Shown here in pieces: positions 23,666 through 33,074 of a DNA stretch of 64,000 nt. How positions within the stretch are numbered: position 1 is the stretch's first letter; each line of letters starts with the position of its first letter. A model generated the notes under the pieces. That model did no database searches, was not told the origin of the DNA, and was given only the letters and a program-made list of their open reading frames with translations. The translations under genes and the position numbers were made by a program. The stretch spans positions 68,080 to 132,079 of the forward strand of contig CATWQC010000004.1 of the NCBI GenBank assembly GCA_958352845.1. Direction: 5' to 3'. Source of the stretch: an uncultured Collinsella sp. GTDB taxonomy: Bacteria; Actinomycetota; Coriobacteriia; Coriobacteriales; Coriobacteriaceae.

Positions 23666-25912
23666 ATGACACTCGTATCCAAGACCTTTGAGCTGTACGG
23701 CAAGACCTACACCTTTGAGTCCGGCGAGCTTGCCAAGCAGGCCACCGGCGCCTGTCTGGTCAAGCAGGGCGACACCACGATGCTCGACACCGTGGTCGTC
23801 TCCAAGGAGCGTAAGAACTACGACTTCTTCCCGCTGACCGTCGACTTCAACGAGAAGATGTACGCCGCCGGCCGCATCCCGGGTGGCTACCTCAAGCGTG
23901 AGGGCCGTCCCAGTGAGAAGGCCACGCTCACCGCTCGCATGATCGACCGCCCGATCCGCCCGAGCTTCCCGGACGGCTTCCGCAACGAGGTGCACATCGT
24001 CGCCACCTCGCTCGTCGCCGACCAGGTCAACCCCTTCGACGTCATCAACGTCATGGGTGCTTCCCTGGCCATGACGCTCGGCGGCGTGCCCTTCGAGGGC
24101 CCGCTTACCTGCGTGCGCATCGGCCGTAACGTGGAGACCGGTGAGTTTATCGTCAACCCCACCTACGAGGAGCGCGAGAACTCCGATCTGGACCTGGAGC
24201 TGGGCGGATCCGCCGACTTCATCTCGATGGTCGAGGCCGGTGCCGAGGAGATCTCCGAGGACGACATGCTTGCCGCCATGAAGTTTGGCCAGGAGGCCCT
24301 TGCTGCCTTCTGCCAGGCTCAGGATGAGTTCGTCGCCGAGTGGGAGCAGGTCAACGGCGCTATCGTCAAGAAGGAGTACCCGCTCGACCAGCCCGTCGAG
24401 GAGGTCCAGGAGCGCATCTTCGCCCACTACGACGAGATGGCAGCCGCCCTTCGCGACGCCGACAAGCTCTCCCGTATCGGTAAGGTCGAGGCTCTGAAGG
24501 AGTCCATCCGCGCCGAGTTCACCGAGGAGGAGCAGGCCGTTTGGGAGCGCGAGATCCCCGTGGCGCTCAAGAAGCTCGAGAAGAAGGCCATGCGCACCAT
24601 GGTCGTCGAGACCGGCGAGCGCGTCGACGGCCGTGCCGCCGACGAGATCCGTCCCATCATGGTGAAGGACAACTACCTGCCGCTCGTTCACGGCTCCGGC
24701 CTGTTCCAGCGTGGCCAGACGCAGGTGCTTTCCGTCCTGTCGCTCGGCATGCTCAACGAGGGCCAGCGTCTGGATACCATCGAGCCCACCGAGGGCAAGC
24801 GTTACATGCACCACTACAACTTCCCGCCGTTCTGCACCGGCGAGACCGGCCGCATGGGCAGCCCCAAGCGCCGCGAGATCGGCCACGGCAACCTGGCCGA
24901 GCGCGCTCTGCTTCCGGTGCTTCCCGACGAGAACGAGTTCCCCTACGCCATCCGCGTGGTCTCCGAGGTCATGGAGTCCAACGGTTCCTCTTCGATGGCT
25001 TCGACCTGCGGCTCCACGCTCGCCCTTATGGACGGCGGCGTGCCCATTAAGCGCCCGGTCTCCGGTATCGCCATGGGCCTGATCCAGGAGGAGGGCAAGA
25101 CCGTGGTCCTATCCGACATCCAGGGACTCGAGGACTTCCTGGGCGACATGGACTTTAAGGTCACCGGTACCACCGAGGGCATCACCGCCCTGCAGATGGA
25201 CAACAAGGCCACCGGCCTCACCTTCGACATCCTGGCCCGCGCCCTGCAGCAGGCCAAGGAGGGTCGCGCCTTCATTCTGCAGAAGATGCTCGATGTGATC
25301 CCCGAGCCGCGTCACACCACGCGCAGCACCGCTCCGCGTATCGTCTCCATCCAGGTTCCGACCGACAAGATCCGCGACGTCATCGGTTCCGGCGGTAAGG
25401 TCATTCGCGGCATCCAGGACGAGACCGGCGCTTCGGTTGACATCCAGGAGGACGGCACCGTCTTTGTCGGCGGCACCGGCGAGTCCGTGGACCAGGCTGT
25501 CGAGCGCATCAAGCTCATCATCAAGGTTCCCGAGCCGGGCGAGGAGTACACCGGTCGCGTGGTCTCCATCCAGCCCTTCGGCGCCTTCGTCAACCTGCTG
25601 CCCGGTAAGGACGGCCTGCTGCACATCTCCCGCGTTGCCAAGGGCCGCGTTGAGAAGGTCGAGGACGTCCTCAACGTCGGCGACGAGGTCAAGGTCGTCG
25701 TCATCGAGGTCGACGATCGCGGCAAGATCTCGCTCGATCGTCTTGACAAGCCCGAGGCCCCGGCTCGCGCCGAGGGTGCCTCTGAGGGCGACGGCGAGCA
25801 CTTCCAGCGCCGTGAGCGTCCGCGTCGCGAGCGCTCCGAGCGCAGCGACCGTCCGCGCCGTCCCGGTGACAACGGAGGCCGCAAGCCCCGCCGTCACCAC
25901 GACGCCGAGTAA
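23666..25912 (+). CDS. pnp: Polyribonucleotide nucleotidyltransferase (PNPase)
   Basis: Phosphorolytic 3'-5' exoribonuclease. The 748-aa product has two RNase PH domains (about 1-220 and 310-540; the second with GSSSMASTCGSTLALMDGGVP) joined by a helical segment, a KH domain (VIGSGGKVIRGIQDETGA) and an S1 domain (GEEYTGRVVSIQPFGAFVNLLPGKDGLLHISRV is its core region). A basic tail of about 40 residues rich in Arg follows. AAAGGAG precedes the ATG. With rnj next downstream, the two main RNA-decay enzymes are neighbours. Confidence 0.97.
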   Translation: MTLVSKTFELYGKTYTFESGELAKQATGACLVKQGDTTMLDTVVVSKERKNYDFFPLTVDFNEKMYAAGRIPGGYLKREGRPSEKATLTARMIDRPIRPSFPDGFRNEVHIVATSLVADQVNPFDVINVMGASLAMTLGGVPFEGPLTCVRIGRNVETGEFIVNPTYEERENSDLDLELGGSADFISMVEAGAEEISEDDMLAAMKFGQEALAAFCQAQDEFVAEWEQVNGAIVKKEYPLDQPVEEVQERIFAHYDEMAAALRDADKLSRIGKVEALKESIRAEFTEEEQAVWEREIPVALKKLEKKAMRTMVVETGERVDGRAADEIRPIMVKDNYLPLVHGSGLFQRGQTQVLSVLSLGMLNEGQRLDTIEPTEGKRYMHHYNFPPFCTGETGRMGSPKRREIGHGNLAERALLPVLPDENEFPYAIRVVSEVMESNGSSSMASTCGSTLALMDGGVPIKRPVSGIAMGLIQEEGKTVVLSDIQGLEDFLGDMDFKVTGTTEGITALQMDNKATGLTFDILARALQQAKEGRAFILQKMLDVIPEPRHTTRSTAPRIVSIQVPTDKIRDVIGSGGKVIRGIQDETGASVDIQEDGTVFVGGTGESVDQAVERIKLIIKVPEPGEEYTGRVVSIQPFGAFVNLLPGKDGLLHISRVAKGRVEKVEDVLNVGDEVKVVVIEVDDRGKISLDRLDKPEAPARAEGASEGDGEHFQRRERPRRERSERSDRPRRPGDNGGRKPRRHHDAE

Positions 25913-25935
25913 CAGCTAAACATAAGCAGCTCAAC

Positions 25936-25965
25936 AAGGGCGACTCCTAAGGGGGTCGCCCTTTT
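25936..25965 (+). terminator. Intrinsic terminator after pnp
   Basis: AAGGGCGAC (25936-25944) pairs with GTCGCCCTT (25955-25963), with a T-run. The downstream half of this stem is also the outer end of the left arm of the palindromic element at 25,958. Confidence 0.85.
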
Positions 25966-26106
25966 GCTTGCGCCCGGGAGGGCCGCATATGAAGTTTCCT
26001 GCTCTACAGTCCTGCGCAAGACGGAAAGCACATTAAGTGCTTTCCTTTGCGTGCGGAACTCGCGATAAACTTCATATGCGGCCCTCCCGGGCGCAAGCAA
26101 AAGGGC
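25958..26106 (+). repeat. Palindromic element, family 1, copy 1 (40-bp perfect arms, 69-nt core)
   Basis: Arms 25958-25997 and 26067-26106 are exact reverse complements over 40 nt. The 69-nt core (25998-26066) begins CCTGCTCTACAGTCCTG and ends GCGGAACTCGCGAT. Its centre is a 9-bp stem GGAAAGCAC / GTGCTTTCC with loop ATTAA. The only arm part shared with copy 2 is the inner AAGTTT/AAACTT. The outer left arm runs into the pnp terminator. No ORF is present. Confidence 0.9.
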
Positions 26107-26230
26107 TGGTTAGTGCCGCTCGCTATTTAGTTAGACAGTCTATTCAGTAGTCAGATTTCAGATCAGTAGATAGACACAGCAGTATTTCCCCTGATAAAAC
26201 CTACCAAAATAAACCTATCTCATATTGGCA

Positions 26231-26371
26231 GGTCAGGGCTCAGCGGCCCCGGCACGGGCTAAGTTTATCGCGAGTTCCGCACGAACAGGAGGCCACTTAA
26301 TGTGGCCTCCGTCGTGAGCAGGACTGTAGAGCAGGAAACTTAGCCCGTGCCGGGGCCGCTGAGCCCTGACC
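26231..26371 (-). repeat. Palindromic element, family 1, copy 2 (36-bp perfect arms, opposite orientation)
   Basis: Arms 26231-26266 and 26336-26371 are perfect complements over 36 nt; core 26267-26335 is again 69 nt. Read on the - strand it matches copy 1 (CCTGCTCTACAGTCCTG at one end, GCGGAACTCGCGAT at the other). Its central stem is GGAGGCCAC / GTGGCCTCC, so three adjacent base pairs differ from copy 1 with both sides changed to keep pairing. Apart from AAGTTT the arms bear no resemblance to those of copy 1. Between the copies (26107-26230) is A+T-rich DNA with no feature I can name. Confidence 0.9.
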
Positions 26372-26431
26372 GGCGGGATACACAGGTTCAGATGGGGCTT
26401 TGATGCATGGGTGGTCTGTTGTTGTGCAAAT

Positions 26432-26440
26432 GGGTATCAT
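26432..26440 (+). promoter_or_regulatory. Putative -10 of rnj
   Basis: GGGTATCAT (26432-26440), 120 nt before the rnj ATG, shares the GGGTA context seen before lepA and the dnaJ-like gene. No -35 at ordinary spacing. Confidence 0.3.
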
Positions 26441-26559
26441 ACTGTGGTTATTGCATCGACTCTGTGATGCATGTTTGTACGTTCCCGGCGGTCGGTTTGC
26501 CAGAAGCGCCCCGTCGGTTGTTTCAGACCCGTTTCGAAGAAAGGAAACAACACTAACCT

Positions 26560-28230
26560 ATGGCAGCTAAAAAATCATCTCCCTTGAAGATCATCCCGCT
26601 CGGCGGCCTTGACGGCATCGGCAAGAACATGACGGTCTTCGAGTGCGGCGACGACATGGTGCTCGTCGACGCCGGTCTCATGTTCCCGGATGACTCCCAG
26701 CCTGGTATCGATCTGGTGCTTCCCGACTACACCTATGTTCTGGAGAACGAGGAGAAGCTTCGCGGCATCATCGTCACCCACGGCCACGAGGACCACACTG
26801 GTTCGCTTCCGTATCTGCTACAGGACCTCAACAATAAGGTGCCCATCTTCTCGAGCAAGCTGACGCTTGGCTTTATCGAGGGCAAGCTTTCTGAGTTCCG
26901 CATCCGCGCGCCCAAGTTCCGCGAGGTTAAGGGCAGCAGCCATGTCAACCTCGGCGGCATCTCGCTCGACTTCTTCTCGATGACGCACTCCATCCCCGGC
27001 GCTCTGGGTGTGTTCATTCGCACCAATCAGGGCACCGTTATGCACACCGGCGACTTTAAGCTCGACCAGACGCCCATCGATGGCGTCACGCCCGACTATG
27101 CCGCTATCAGCCGCTTTGCCAAGCAGGGCATCGATCTGCTGCTTTCCGACTCCACCAATGCAACGGTTCCCGGCTTTACCAAGTCCGAGGCCGAGGTTGG
27201 TCCCAACTTGCTGCACGCCATCAAGAACGCCCCGGGTCGCGTGTTCGTCGCGTCGTTCTCGAGCCACATCCATCGCCTGCAGCAGATCTGCGATGCCGCC
27301 CGCAAGTGCGGCCGTAAGGTCGTTGTGACCGGTCGCTCCATGCTCACTAACACCCGCGTGGCGCGTGAGCTGGGCTACCTCAACATCGACGATGCCGATA
27401 TCATCGATGCCTTCGATATCGATAACCTGCCCGACGACAAGATCGTCGTCATGTGCACCGGTTCGCAGGGCGAGCCGCTGTCGGCCCTGTCCCGCATGGC
27501 CAATGGCGAGCACAAGACGCTCTCTATCCACGAGGGCGATACCGTCATCCTCTCGGCAACTCCTGTTCCCGGCAATGAGAAAGCCGTCCAGCAGGTCGTC
27601 AACAGCCTGGCCAAGCTCGGTTGCGACGTGTGGGATAAGAACCGCGCTCTTGTCCACGTCTCGGGCCACGGTAGCCAGGAGGAGCTCAAGCTCCTGATGG
27701 CCATGGCCAAGCCCACGTACTTTATGCCGGTTCACGGTGAAGCCGTGCATCTGCGCGCCCATGCCCAGCTGGCTCGCAAGATGGGCATCAAGGACGATCA
27801 TATCTTTATCCTCGACAACGGCGACACGCTCGAGATGCGCGGCGGTATCGTCAAACGCGGTACGCCCGTCGAGTCCGGCGTCGTCTACGTCGACGGCCTG
27901 CGTATCGGCGATACCGACCCCATCGTCCTGCGCGATCGTCAGAAGCTCGCCAACGACGGTATGGTTACCGCTGTTGCCATCGTCTCGCTCAAGCACAAGA
28001 AGATCGAGGCCATCGAGTTCTCGGGCCGCGGCGTCTCGTTTGCCATCGACGACCATTTCTCCGAGGATGCCTCCGCATCCATTATGAAGACGATCGAGAA
28101 GGGCAAGTTCAGCTTTACGAGCAGCGGTTCCGATGCCATTCGCAAGGCCGTGCGCGATTCGCTCTCTAACTTTATCTGGAGCCGTACGCGCACCCGCCCG
28201 ATGATCATCCCGGTCGTCATGGAGGTTTAG
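26560..28230 (+). CDS. rnj: Ribonuclease J
   Basis: Beta-CASP metallo-beta-lactamase RNase with endo- and 5'-3' exonuclease activity, central to mRNA decay in Gram-positive bacteria. The 556-aa product has the metal motif VTHGHEDHTGSLPYLL (His74, His76, Asp78, His79), MHTGDFKLDQTP, LLSDSTNAT, the beta-CASP region with VVVTGRSML and CTGSQGEPLSAL, and HVSGHG near the end. The weak GAAAGGAAA site is about 14 nt before the ATG. It lies after the palindromic element pair and ahead of ftsK. Confidence 0.95.
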   Translation: MAAKKSSPLKIIPLGGLDGIGKNMTVFECGDDMVLVDAGLMFPDDSQPGIDLVLPDYTYVLENEEKLRGIIVTHGHEDHTGSLPYLLQDLNNKVPIFSSKLTLGFIEGKLSEFRIRAPKFREVKGSSHVNLGGISLDFFSMTHSIPGALGVFIRTNQGTVMHTGDFKLDQTPIDGVTPDYAAISRFAKQGIDLLLSDSTNATVPGFTKSEAEVGPNLLHAIKNAPGRVFVASFSSHIHRLQQICDAARKCGRKVVVTGRSMLTNTRVARELGYLNIDDADIIDAFDIDNLPDDKIVVMCTGSQGEPLSALSRMANGEHKTLSIHEGDTVILSATPVPGNEKAVQQVVNSLAKLGCDVWDKNRALVHVSGHGSQEELKLLMAMAKPTYFMPVHGEAVHLRAHAQLARKMGIKDDHIFILDNGDTLEMRGGIVKRGTPVESGVVYVDGLRIGDTDPIVLRDRQKLANDGMVTAVAIVSLKHKKIEAIEFSGRGVSFAIDDHFSEDASASIMKTIEKGKFSFTSSGSDAIRKAVRDSLSNFIWSRTRTRPMIIPVVMEV

Positions 28231-28231
28231 T

Positions 28232-31012
28232 TTGGCGCGCGGATCTGCACAAAACGCCAAAGGCAATAAGGCCAACAACCAACCGGCATCTGCTAAGGGT
28301 GCCGGTTCCCATCTGCGTGCCAATAAGGGCCACGAGTCCGAGTTCGATGATTTCGAGCCCTTGGTCGAGCCCTCGGCCAACCGCGATATCGCCGGCGTGG
28401 TCATTGCCGTTTTGGCGATTGCGTCCTTTATTGCCGTGATTTCGCCGGCGACTGCGCCCGTTACGGCTGCGGTTGCCGGTTTCTACCACTTGGGCTTTGG
28501 TCTGGGCGCCTACGTGCTGCCGATCGTCATTTTGCTGTTTGCCGCCACGCTCTTTTTAGGCGAGGACTCGCCGCTCAACGCGCGCTCTGTTGCGGGCGGC
28601 GCCGTGGTCTTTATCGCCGTCGTCTCCATTCTTTCGTTGATGGTGCCAGGTACGAGCGATTCGTGCGACCTTATGTTCACGCCGCAAAATCTGTCCGCCT
28701 CGGGTGGCTACATCGGTGCGTTTATTGCGAGTGCGCTGCAAAATGCCCTGGGTAAGCCTATCGCGATGGTAGTCCTGCTGGGCCTTGTCGTCGTGGGCTT
28801 GGTCATCATTGGCTTTTCGGTGGGCGGCGTTTTGCGCTCTGCCCGCGACCGTGCGGCAGATTTTGCCGAGCGCCGTCGTGCCGACGTCAACGCGAGTCCG
28901 TGGGGTGACGATGAGGCCCTGTCGGTGCCCGGCGTTGCCCGTCCGCGTCTGAGCATTCTTCGTCAAAAGGGCTCCGATGCGGCCGTGACTACGGTTATGG
29001 GTAGCGAAGTCGATCCGATTCTGGACGATGAGGACGTGGACGAAGATCCGTTTGTCGACGTGTCTGAGGCCGTGGAGGCCGAGCGGGCCAAGACAACGCT
29101 GTTGCCGCGCCGCCATGCCAAGAAGGGCAAGGCCACACCCAAGTTGAATACAAGTGAGCCCGACCCGTCCTGGTCCGATAGCGAGATTGAGCTTACCGAG
29201 GGCGATGACGGGGACGACGAGGCTCCGATTGAGACCGCAAAGACAACTTTGCTGCCGCGTCGCCATGCAAAGCGCGACCAGGTAACCGGCCAGCTTTCGA
29301 TGGAAGACGACCCCGATAAGATCGACGAGTTCGAGCCGCCGTTTGCCGTGAATCCTGTCTCGGCAGCACCTCAGATTCCCGACTTCTTGAAGCATCCCAA
29401 GGTTGCCGATGCGCCTGCCTCGAGTGCCGTCGAATCGGCTGCGGCTAGCGATGGGGGAGCGGACGGCGGCGCCGCAGATAACGAGGGCGAAGAAGAGGAC
29501 GGCCTCAAGCTTCCGCCGCTCGAGATCCTGCACGCCAACCCGCAGTCGGCGTCCTCCGCGTCATCTGACAAGGAGCTGGAGCAGACCGCTGAGTCACTGC
29601 AATCCACTTTGCTTGAGTTTGGCCGCAGTGCCCGCGTGGTCGGCTGGATCGCCGGCCCCACGGTGACGACCTTTAAGCTGCAACCTGGTGAGGGCGAGCG
29701 CGTGAGCAAGATTTCGAGCCTCGAGGACGATATCGCGCTTTCGCTCGCTGCCCAGTCGGTACGTATCTTTGCCCCGATCCCCGGCACCTCGCTCGTGGGC
29801 ATCGAGATTCCCAACCGCAAGCGCCAGAACGTCAACCTGGGCGACGTGCTGCCCTATGTGAAGGGCGGTCCGCTCGAGCTCGCCATCGGCCGCGATGCCG
29901 AGGGCACGCCGGTTGTCGCCGACCTTGCCAAGATGCCCCACCTGTTGATTGCCGGTACGACCGGTTCTGGTAAGTCGGTGATGATCAACTCCATCATCAC
30001 GACTCTGCTCATGCGTACTCTTCCCGAGGACGTTCGCCTGATCATGGTCGACCCCAAGCGCGTCGAGCTTGCGGGCTATAACGGACTGCCGCATCTCTAT
30101 GTGCCCGTGGTGACCGAGCCCAAGCAGGCCGCGAGCGCTCTGCAATGGGCCGTGTCCGAGATGGAGCGTCGTCTGAAGGTCTTCGAGCGTCTCAACGTGC
30201 GTAAGATCTCGACCTACAACGAAAAGCAGGCCGCCGGCGAGTTTGAGCATTACGACAATCCGCCGCAAAAGATGCCCTACCTGGTCATCATCATTGACGA
30301 GCTCTCGGACCTGATGATGGTCGCCGGTAAGGATGTCGAGGCCTCGATCGTGCGTATTGCACAGCTGGGCCGTGCCGCCGGTATTCATCTTATCGTGGCC
30401 ACGCAGCGTCCCAGCTCAAACGTGGTGACGGGCCTCATCAAGGCCAACATCACCAATCGCATCGCCTTTAACGTCGCCACGGGCATCGACTCGCGCGTCA
30501 TCATCGACCAGATGGGTGCCGAAAAGCTTACCGGTTTGGGTGATATGCTGTTCTCCAAGGTCGACTGGGGCAAGCCTCGCCGTATCCAGGGCTGCTTTGT
30601 CTCGGACGATGAAATCAATGAGATTGTCGAGTTCGTCAAGTCGCAGAGCGAGCCCGACTACCACGAGGAGATTCTGTCTGCCGTGGCGCCCGCTTCCATG
30701 TCCATGGCGGGTGGCGGCGGCATTGTCCGCACCGGAGTAGCCGAGCCGCAAGACGATGATCCGCTCATTTGGGAAGCCGCCCATATTGTGGTGGAATCGC
30801 AGCTTGGCTCCACATCTGGCCTGCAACGTCGTCTGAAGGTTGGCTACGCGCGTGCCGGGCGTATTATGGACATGCTGGAAGAAAAGGGTGTCGTCGGCCC
30901 GCCCGACGGTTCCAAGCCGCGCGAGGTCCTGTTGGACGAGGAGGGGCTTGCCGCGCTGGAGTCTGTCGACGCCGAGATGGCACGTGAAGATCGTGAGTTT
31001 GGAGGATTCTGA
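28232..31012 (+). CDS. ftsK: DNA translocase FtsK/SpoIIIE
   Basis: Septum-located pump that clears chromosome DNA at division. The 926-aa product starts at a TTG one base after the rnj stop. N-terminal membrane domain with about four helices (first near 53-73), an acidic, low-complexity linker (about 240-440) in which a TTLLPRRHAK segment occurs twice, the alpha/beta motor with Walker A GTTGSGKSV (about 575-583) and Walker B LVIIIDELSDLMM, and a C-terminal winged-helix gamma domain. All modules are intact. The stop overlaps the next ATG by one base. Confidence 0.95.
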   Translation: MARGSAQNAKGNKANNQPASAKGAGSHLRANKGHESEFDDFEPLVEPSANRDIAGVVIAVLAIASFIAVISPATAPVTAAVAGFYHLGFGLGAYVLPIVILLFAATLFLGEDSPLNARSVAGGAVVFIAVVSILSLMVPGTSDSCDLMFTPQNLSASGGYIGAFIASALQNALGKPIAMVVLLGLVVVGLVIIGFSVGGVLRSARDRAADFAERRRADVNASPWGDDEALSVPGVARPRLSILRQKGSDAAVTTVMGSEVDPILDDEDVDEDPFVDVSEAVEAERAKTTLLPRRHAKKGKATPKLNTSEPDPSWSDSEIELTEGDDGDDEAPIETAKTTLLPRRHAKRDQVTGQLSMEDDPDKIDEFEPPFAVNPVSAAPQIPDFLKHPKVADAPASSAVESAAASDGGADGGAADNEGEEEDGLKLPPLEILHANPQSASSASSDKELEQTAESLQSTLLEFGRSARVVGWIAGPTVTTFKLQPGEGERVSKISSLEDDIALSLAAQSVRIFAPIPGTSLVGIEIPNRKRQNVNLGDVLPYVKGGPLELAIGRDAEGTPVVADLAKMPHLLIAGTTGSGKSVMINSIITTLLMRTLPEDVRLIMVDPKRVELAGYNGLPHLYVPVVTEPKQAASALQWAVSEMERRLKVFERLNVRKISTYNEKQAAGEFEHYDNPPQKMPYLVIIIDELSDLMMVAGKDVEASIVRIAQLGRAAGIHLIVATQRPSSNVVTGLIKANITNRIAFNVATGIDSRVIIDQMGAEKLTGLGDMLFSKVDWGKPRRIQGCFVSDDEINEIVEFVKSQSEPDYHEEILSAVAPASMSMAGGGGIVRTGVAEPQDDDPLIWEAAHIVVESQLGSTSGLQRRLKVGYARAGRIMDMLEEKGVVGPPDGSKPREVLLDEEGLAALESVDAEMAREDREFGGF

Positions 31013-32523
31013 TGGCTGCACGCTTTGGTGATATGCTGCTCGAGCAGCGTCGCCGAATGGGCCTTTCCATTCAGCAGGTCGCCAACACCATCAAAATCAG
31101 GCCGCAGATCATCGAGTTTTTCGAGACCGGTAACTTTGCTTCGATGCCGCCGCGCGGCTATGCGCAGGGCATGATTTCGAGCTATGCTCGCTTTTTGGGC
31201 CTCAATCCGCGCGAGGTCGTCAATGCCTACTTTGACGACCTGATGGCATACGAACGCGAGACGTCGCAGCAGGGCGGTCGTTTTCAGGACGCCGCCGGCT
31301 ACGTCAATTCGCGTTCCTCGGTCGACAACGGGCGCTTCCTGATGGTTCAGGGCGGTCGTTCGACCCGCTATGGACAGCGTCCTCAGCAGGCCGGTTATAT
31401 TACCGAGACGGGTTCGGGCGAGGAGATTCGCTCACAGCGTGACCGGTTCCGCAGTACGCCGATGCCCGAGGACCGTGCACTTCCCGCTGCCCGCGGTGTA
31501 GCGCGTGACCCTCGTGCCGGCTACGGCGACGGCGGCTATTCCGATCGCGGTTACCGTGGTGCCTCCGCCGGACGCTCTCGCGGTGGCTATGCGGATGCCG
31601 ATACCACGCAGGTGACGCCGCGTCTTCGCTCTCAATCACAGCCGTATGGCCAGCGCTCTTCGGCTCCGCGTTCGGGCCAGCGTGGCTATCAATGCCGCGG
31701 TGAGCTTGCGCCCCGCCCGGGTCAACGCGGCATTCAGGGCCAGGGCGGCTATCGCGGCCGTCCCGATAGCAATCGCGGTCGTATGCCTCAGGGAGGCGGC
31801 CGCAGCAGTTCCAATCGTGGACGCGGCGGATCACGTACTCCTCAAAACAACGGGCTCGATCCGCGTTTCGTCTACGCCGGCATCGGTGCCGTTGCGCTGC
31901 TGTTGATTGTGCTCATCGTGGTGCTTCTGCGCGGCTGCGCATCTTTGGCGCCCGAGACCACGCCCGAGACGCCCATTGCTACCAAGACGACGACCAAGAA
32001 GTCTTCTAAGAAGACCGAAACGGTCGACGAGGACGAAGACACCGACGAGGCGACGAATGAGTCGACTGACTCGGACGCTACCAAGACGACGGCCAAGAAG
32101 GAAGAGAACGAGGTCACGAAGGTCAAAGTCTCCGTTGCCAAGGGAAAGACCGCGTGGATTGAGGTCAAGGTCGACGGCAAGTTGGTCTATGGCGCCCAAG
32201 CGACTGGCCCCTTTGAGCAGGAGTACACGCCCGAGTCCTCGATCGAGATCACCACGTCCAAGCCTTCCGATGTCACCGTTACCAAGAACGGTGAAAAGGT
32301 CCGTTACGATACCAAGACCTCGGGCGTGGCGCGTGTGACGATCACCGTTCCCAAGAAGGAGACGACTGATTCCGAGAATGGTGAAAGTTCTGATGGTACC
32401 GACACCACCGATGGTGCCGATACCACCGACGTTACCGATGCCCAGTCCACGGATGGCGCCGATACCGCAACTGACGGTCAGACACCCACCGATTCTACCG
32501 ACTATTCGTACGATAGCTACTAA
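31012..32523 (+). CDS. RodZ-like helix-turn-helix membrane protein
   Basis: 503-aa protein with an N-terminal Cro/Xre-like HTH (about 1-70, SIQQVANTIKIRPQIIEFFETG) of the RodZ/HTH_25 type, a long Arg/Gly/Ser/Tyr-rich linker (about 80-280), one membrane helix (about 285-306, GIGAVALLLIVLIVVLL), then a Lys/Thr/Asp-rich stretch, a DUF4115-like beta domain (about 360-450) and a Thr/Asp-rich tail. RodZ connects MreB to the wall machinery in rods; whether this homologue does so here is open. Coupled to ftsK by a one-base overlap. Confidence 0.8.
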   Translation: MAARFGDMLLEQRRRMGLSIQQVANTIKIRPQIIEFFETGNFASMPPRGYAQGMISSYARFLGLNPREVVNAYFDDLMAYERETSQQGGRFQDAAGYVNSRSSVDNGRFLMVQGGRSTRYGQRPQQAGYITETGSGEEIRSQRDRFRSTPMPEDRALPAARGVARDPRAGYGDGGYSDRGYRGASAGRSRGGYADADTTQVTPRLRSQSQPYGQRSSAPRSGQRGYQCRGELAPRPGQRGIQGQGGYRGRPDSNRGRMPQGGGRSSSNRGRGGSRTPQNNGLDPRFVYAGIGAVALLLIVLIVVLLRGCASLAPETTPETPIATKTTTKKSSKKTETVDEDEDTDEATNESTDSDATKTTAKKEENEVTKVKVSVAKGKTAWIEVKVDGKLVYGAQATGPFEQEYTPESSIEITTSKPSDVTVTKNGEKVRYDTKTSGVARVTITVPKKETTDSENGESSDGTDTTDGADTTDVTDAQSTDGADTATDGQTPTDSTDYSYDSY

Positions 32524-32549
32524 GCCGCTCGTACGCGAAAGGAAACATC

Positions 32550-33047
32550 ATGGCTAAAGATTCCAGCTTCGACGTCGTGTCCGAGGTCAACATGCAAGAG
32601 GTCGACAACGCCTTCCAGCAGACCACGCGCGAGATTTCCCAGCGCTATGACCTTAAGGATTCCGGCGCCACGATCGAGCTTTCGAAGGGCGACAAGCTCT
32701 TTACGATCAGCGCCCCGGCTGACTTTGTCTCTAAGCAGATTATCGACGTGCTGAGTTCCAAGCTCATCAAGCGCGGCATTGACCTCAAGGCTGTCTCGTG
32801 GGATGCTCCTCAGGCGGCATCGGGCGGCACCGTGCGCGTGCTCGGCCATATTGTCGAGGGTATCGACCAGGCGACCGCCAAGAAGATCAACAAGGACATC
32901 AAGGACCAAAAGCTCAAGGTCAAGGTGACCATCGAGGCCGACAAGCTGCGTGTTTCCTCTGCTTCGAAGGATGCGTTGCAGACCGTAATCCAGTTCCTGC
33001 GCGACCAGGACTACGGCCAGCCGCTACAGTTCACCAACTACCGCTAA
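32550..33047 (+). CDS. yajQ: YajQ-family nucleotide-binding protein
   Basis: 165-aa cytoplasmic protein beginning MAKDSSFDVVSEVNMQEVDN, the family signature, and ending FLRDQDYGQPLQFTNYR, also conserved. The family folds as two ferredoxin-like domains and binds nucleotides; some members bind cyclic di-GMP. The precise role here is unknown. Good GAAAGGAAA site before the ATG. It sits between the rodZ-like gene and rimO. Confidence 0.92.
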   Translation: MAKDSSFDVVSEVNMQEVDNAFQQTTREISQRYDLKDSGATIELSKGDKLFTISAPADFVSKQIIDVLSSKLIKRGIDLKAVSWDAPQAASGGTVRVLGHIVEGIDQATAKKINKDIKDQKLKVKVTIEADKLRVSSASKDALQTVIQFLRDQDYGQPLQFTNYR

Positions 33048-33074
33048 TATCATTCGAAAGGACCGCTCTCCAAC

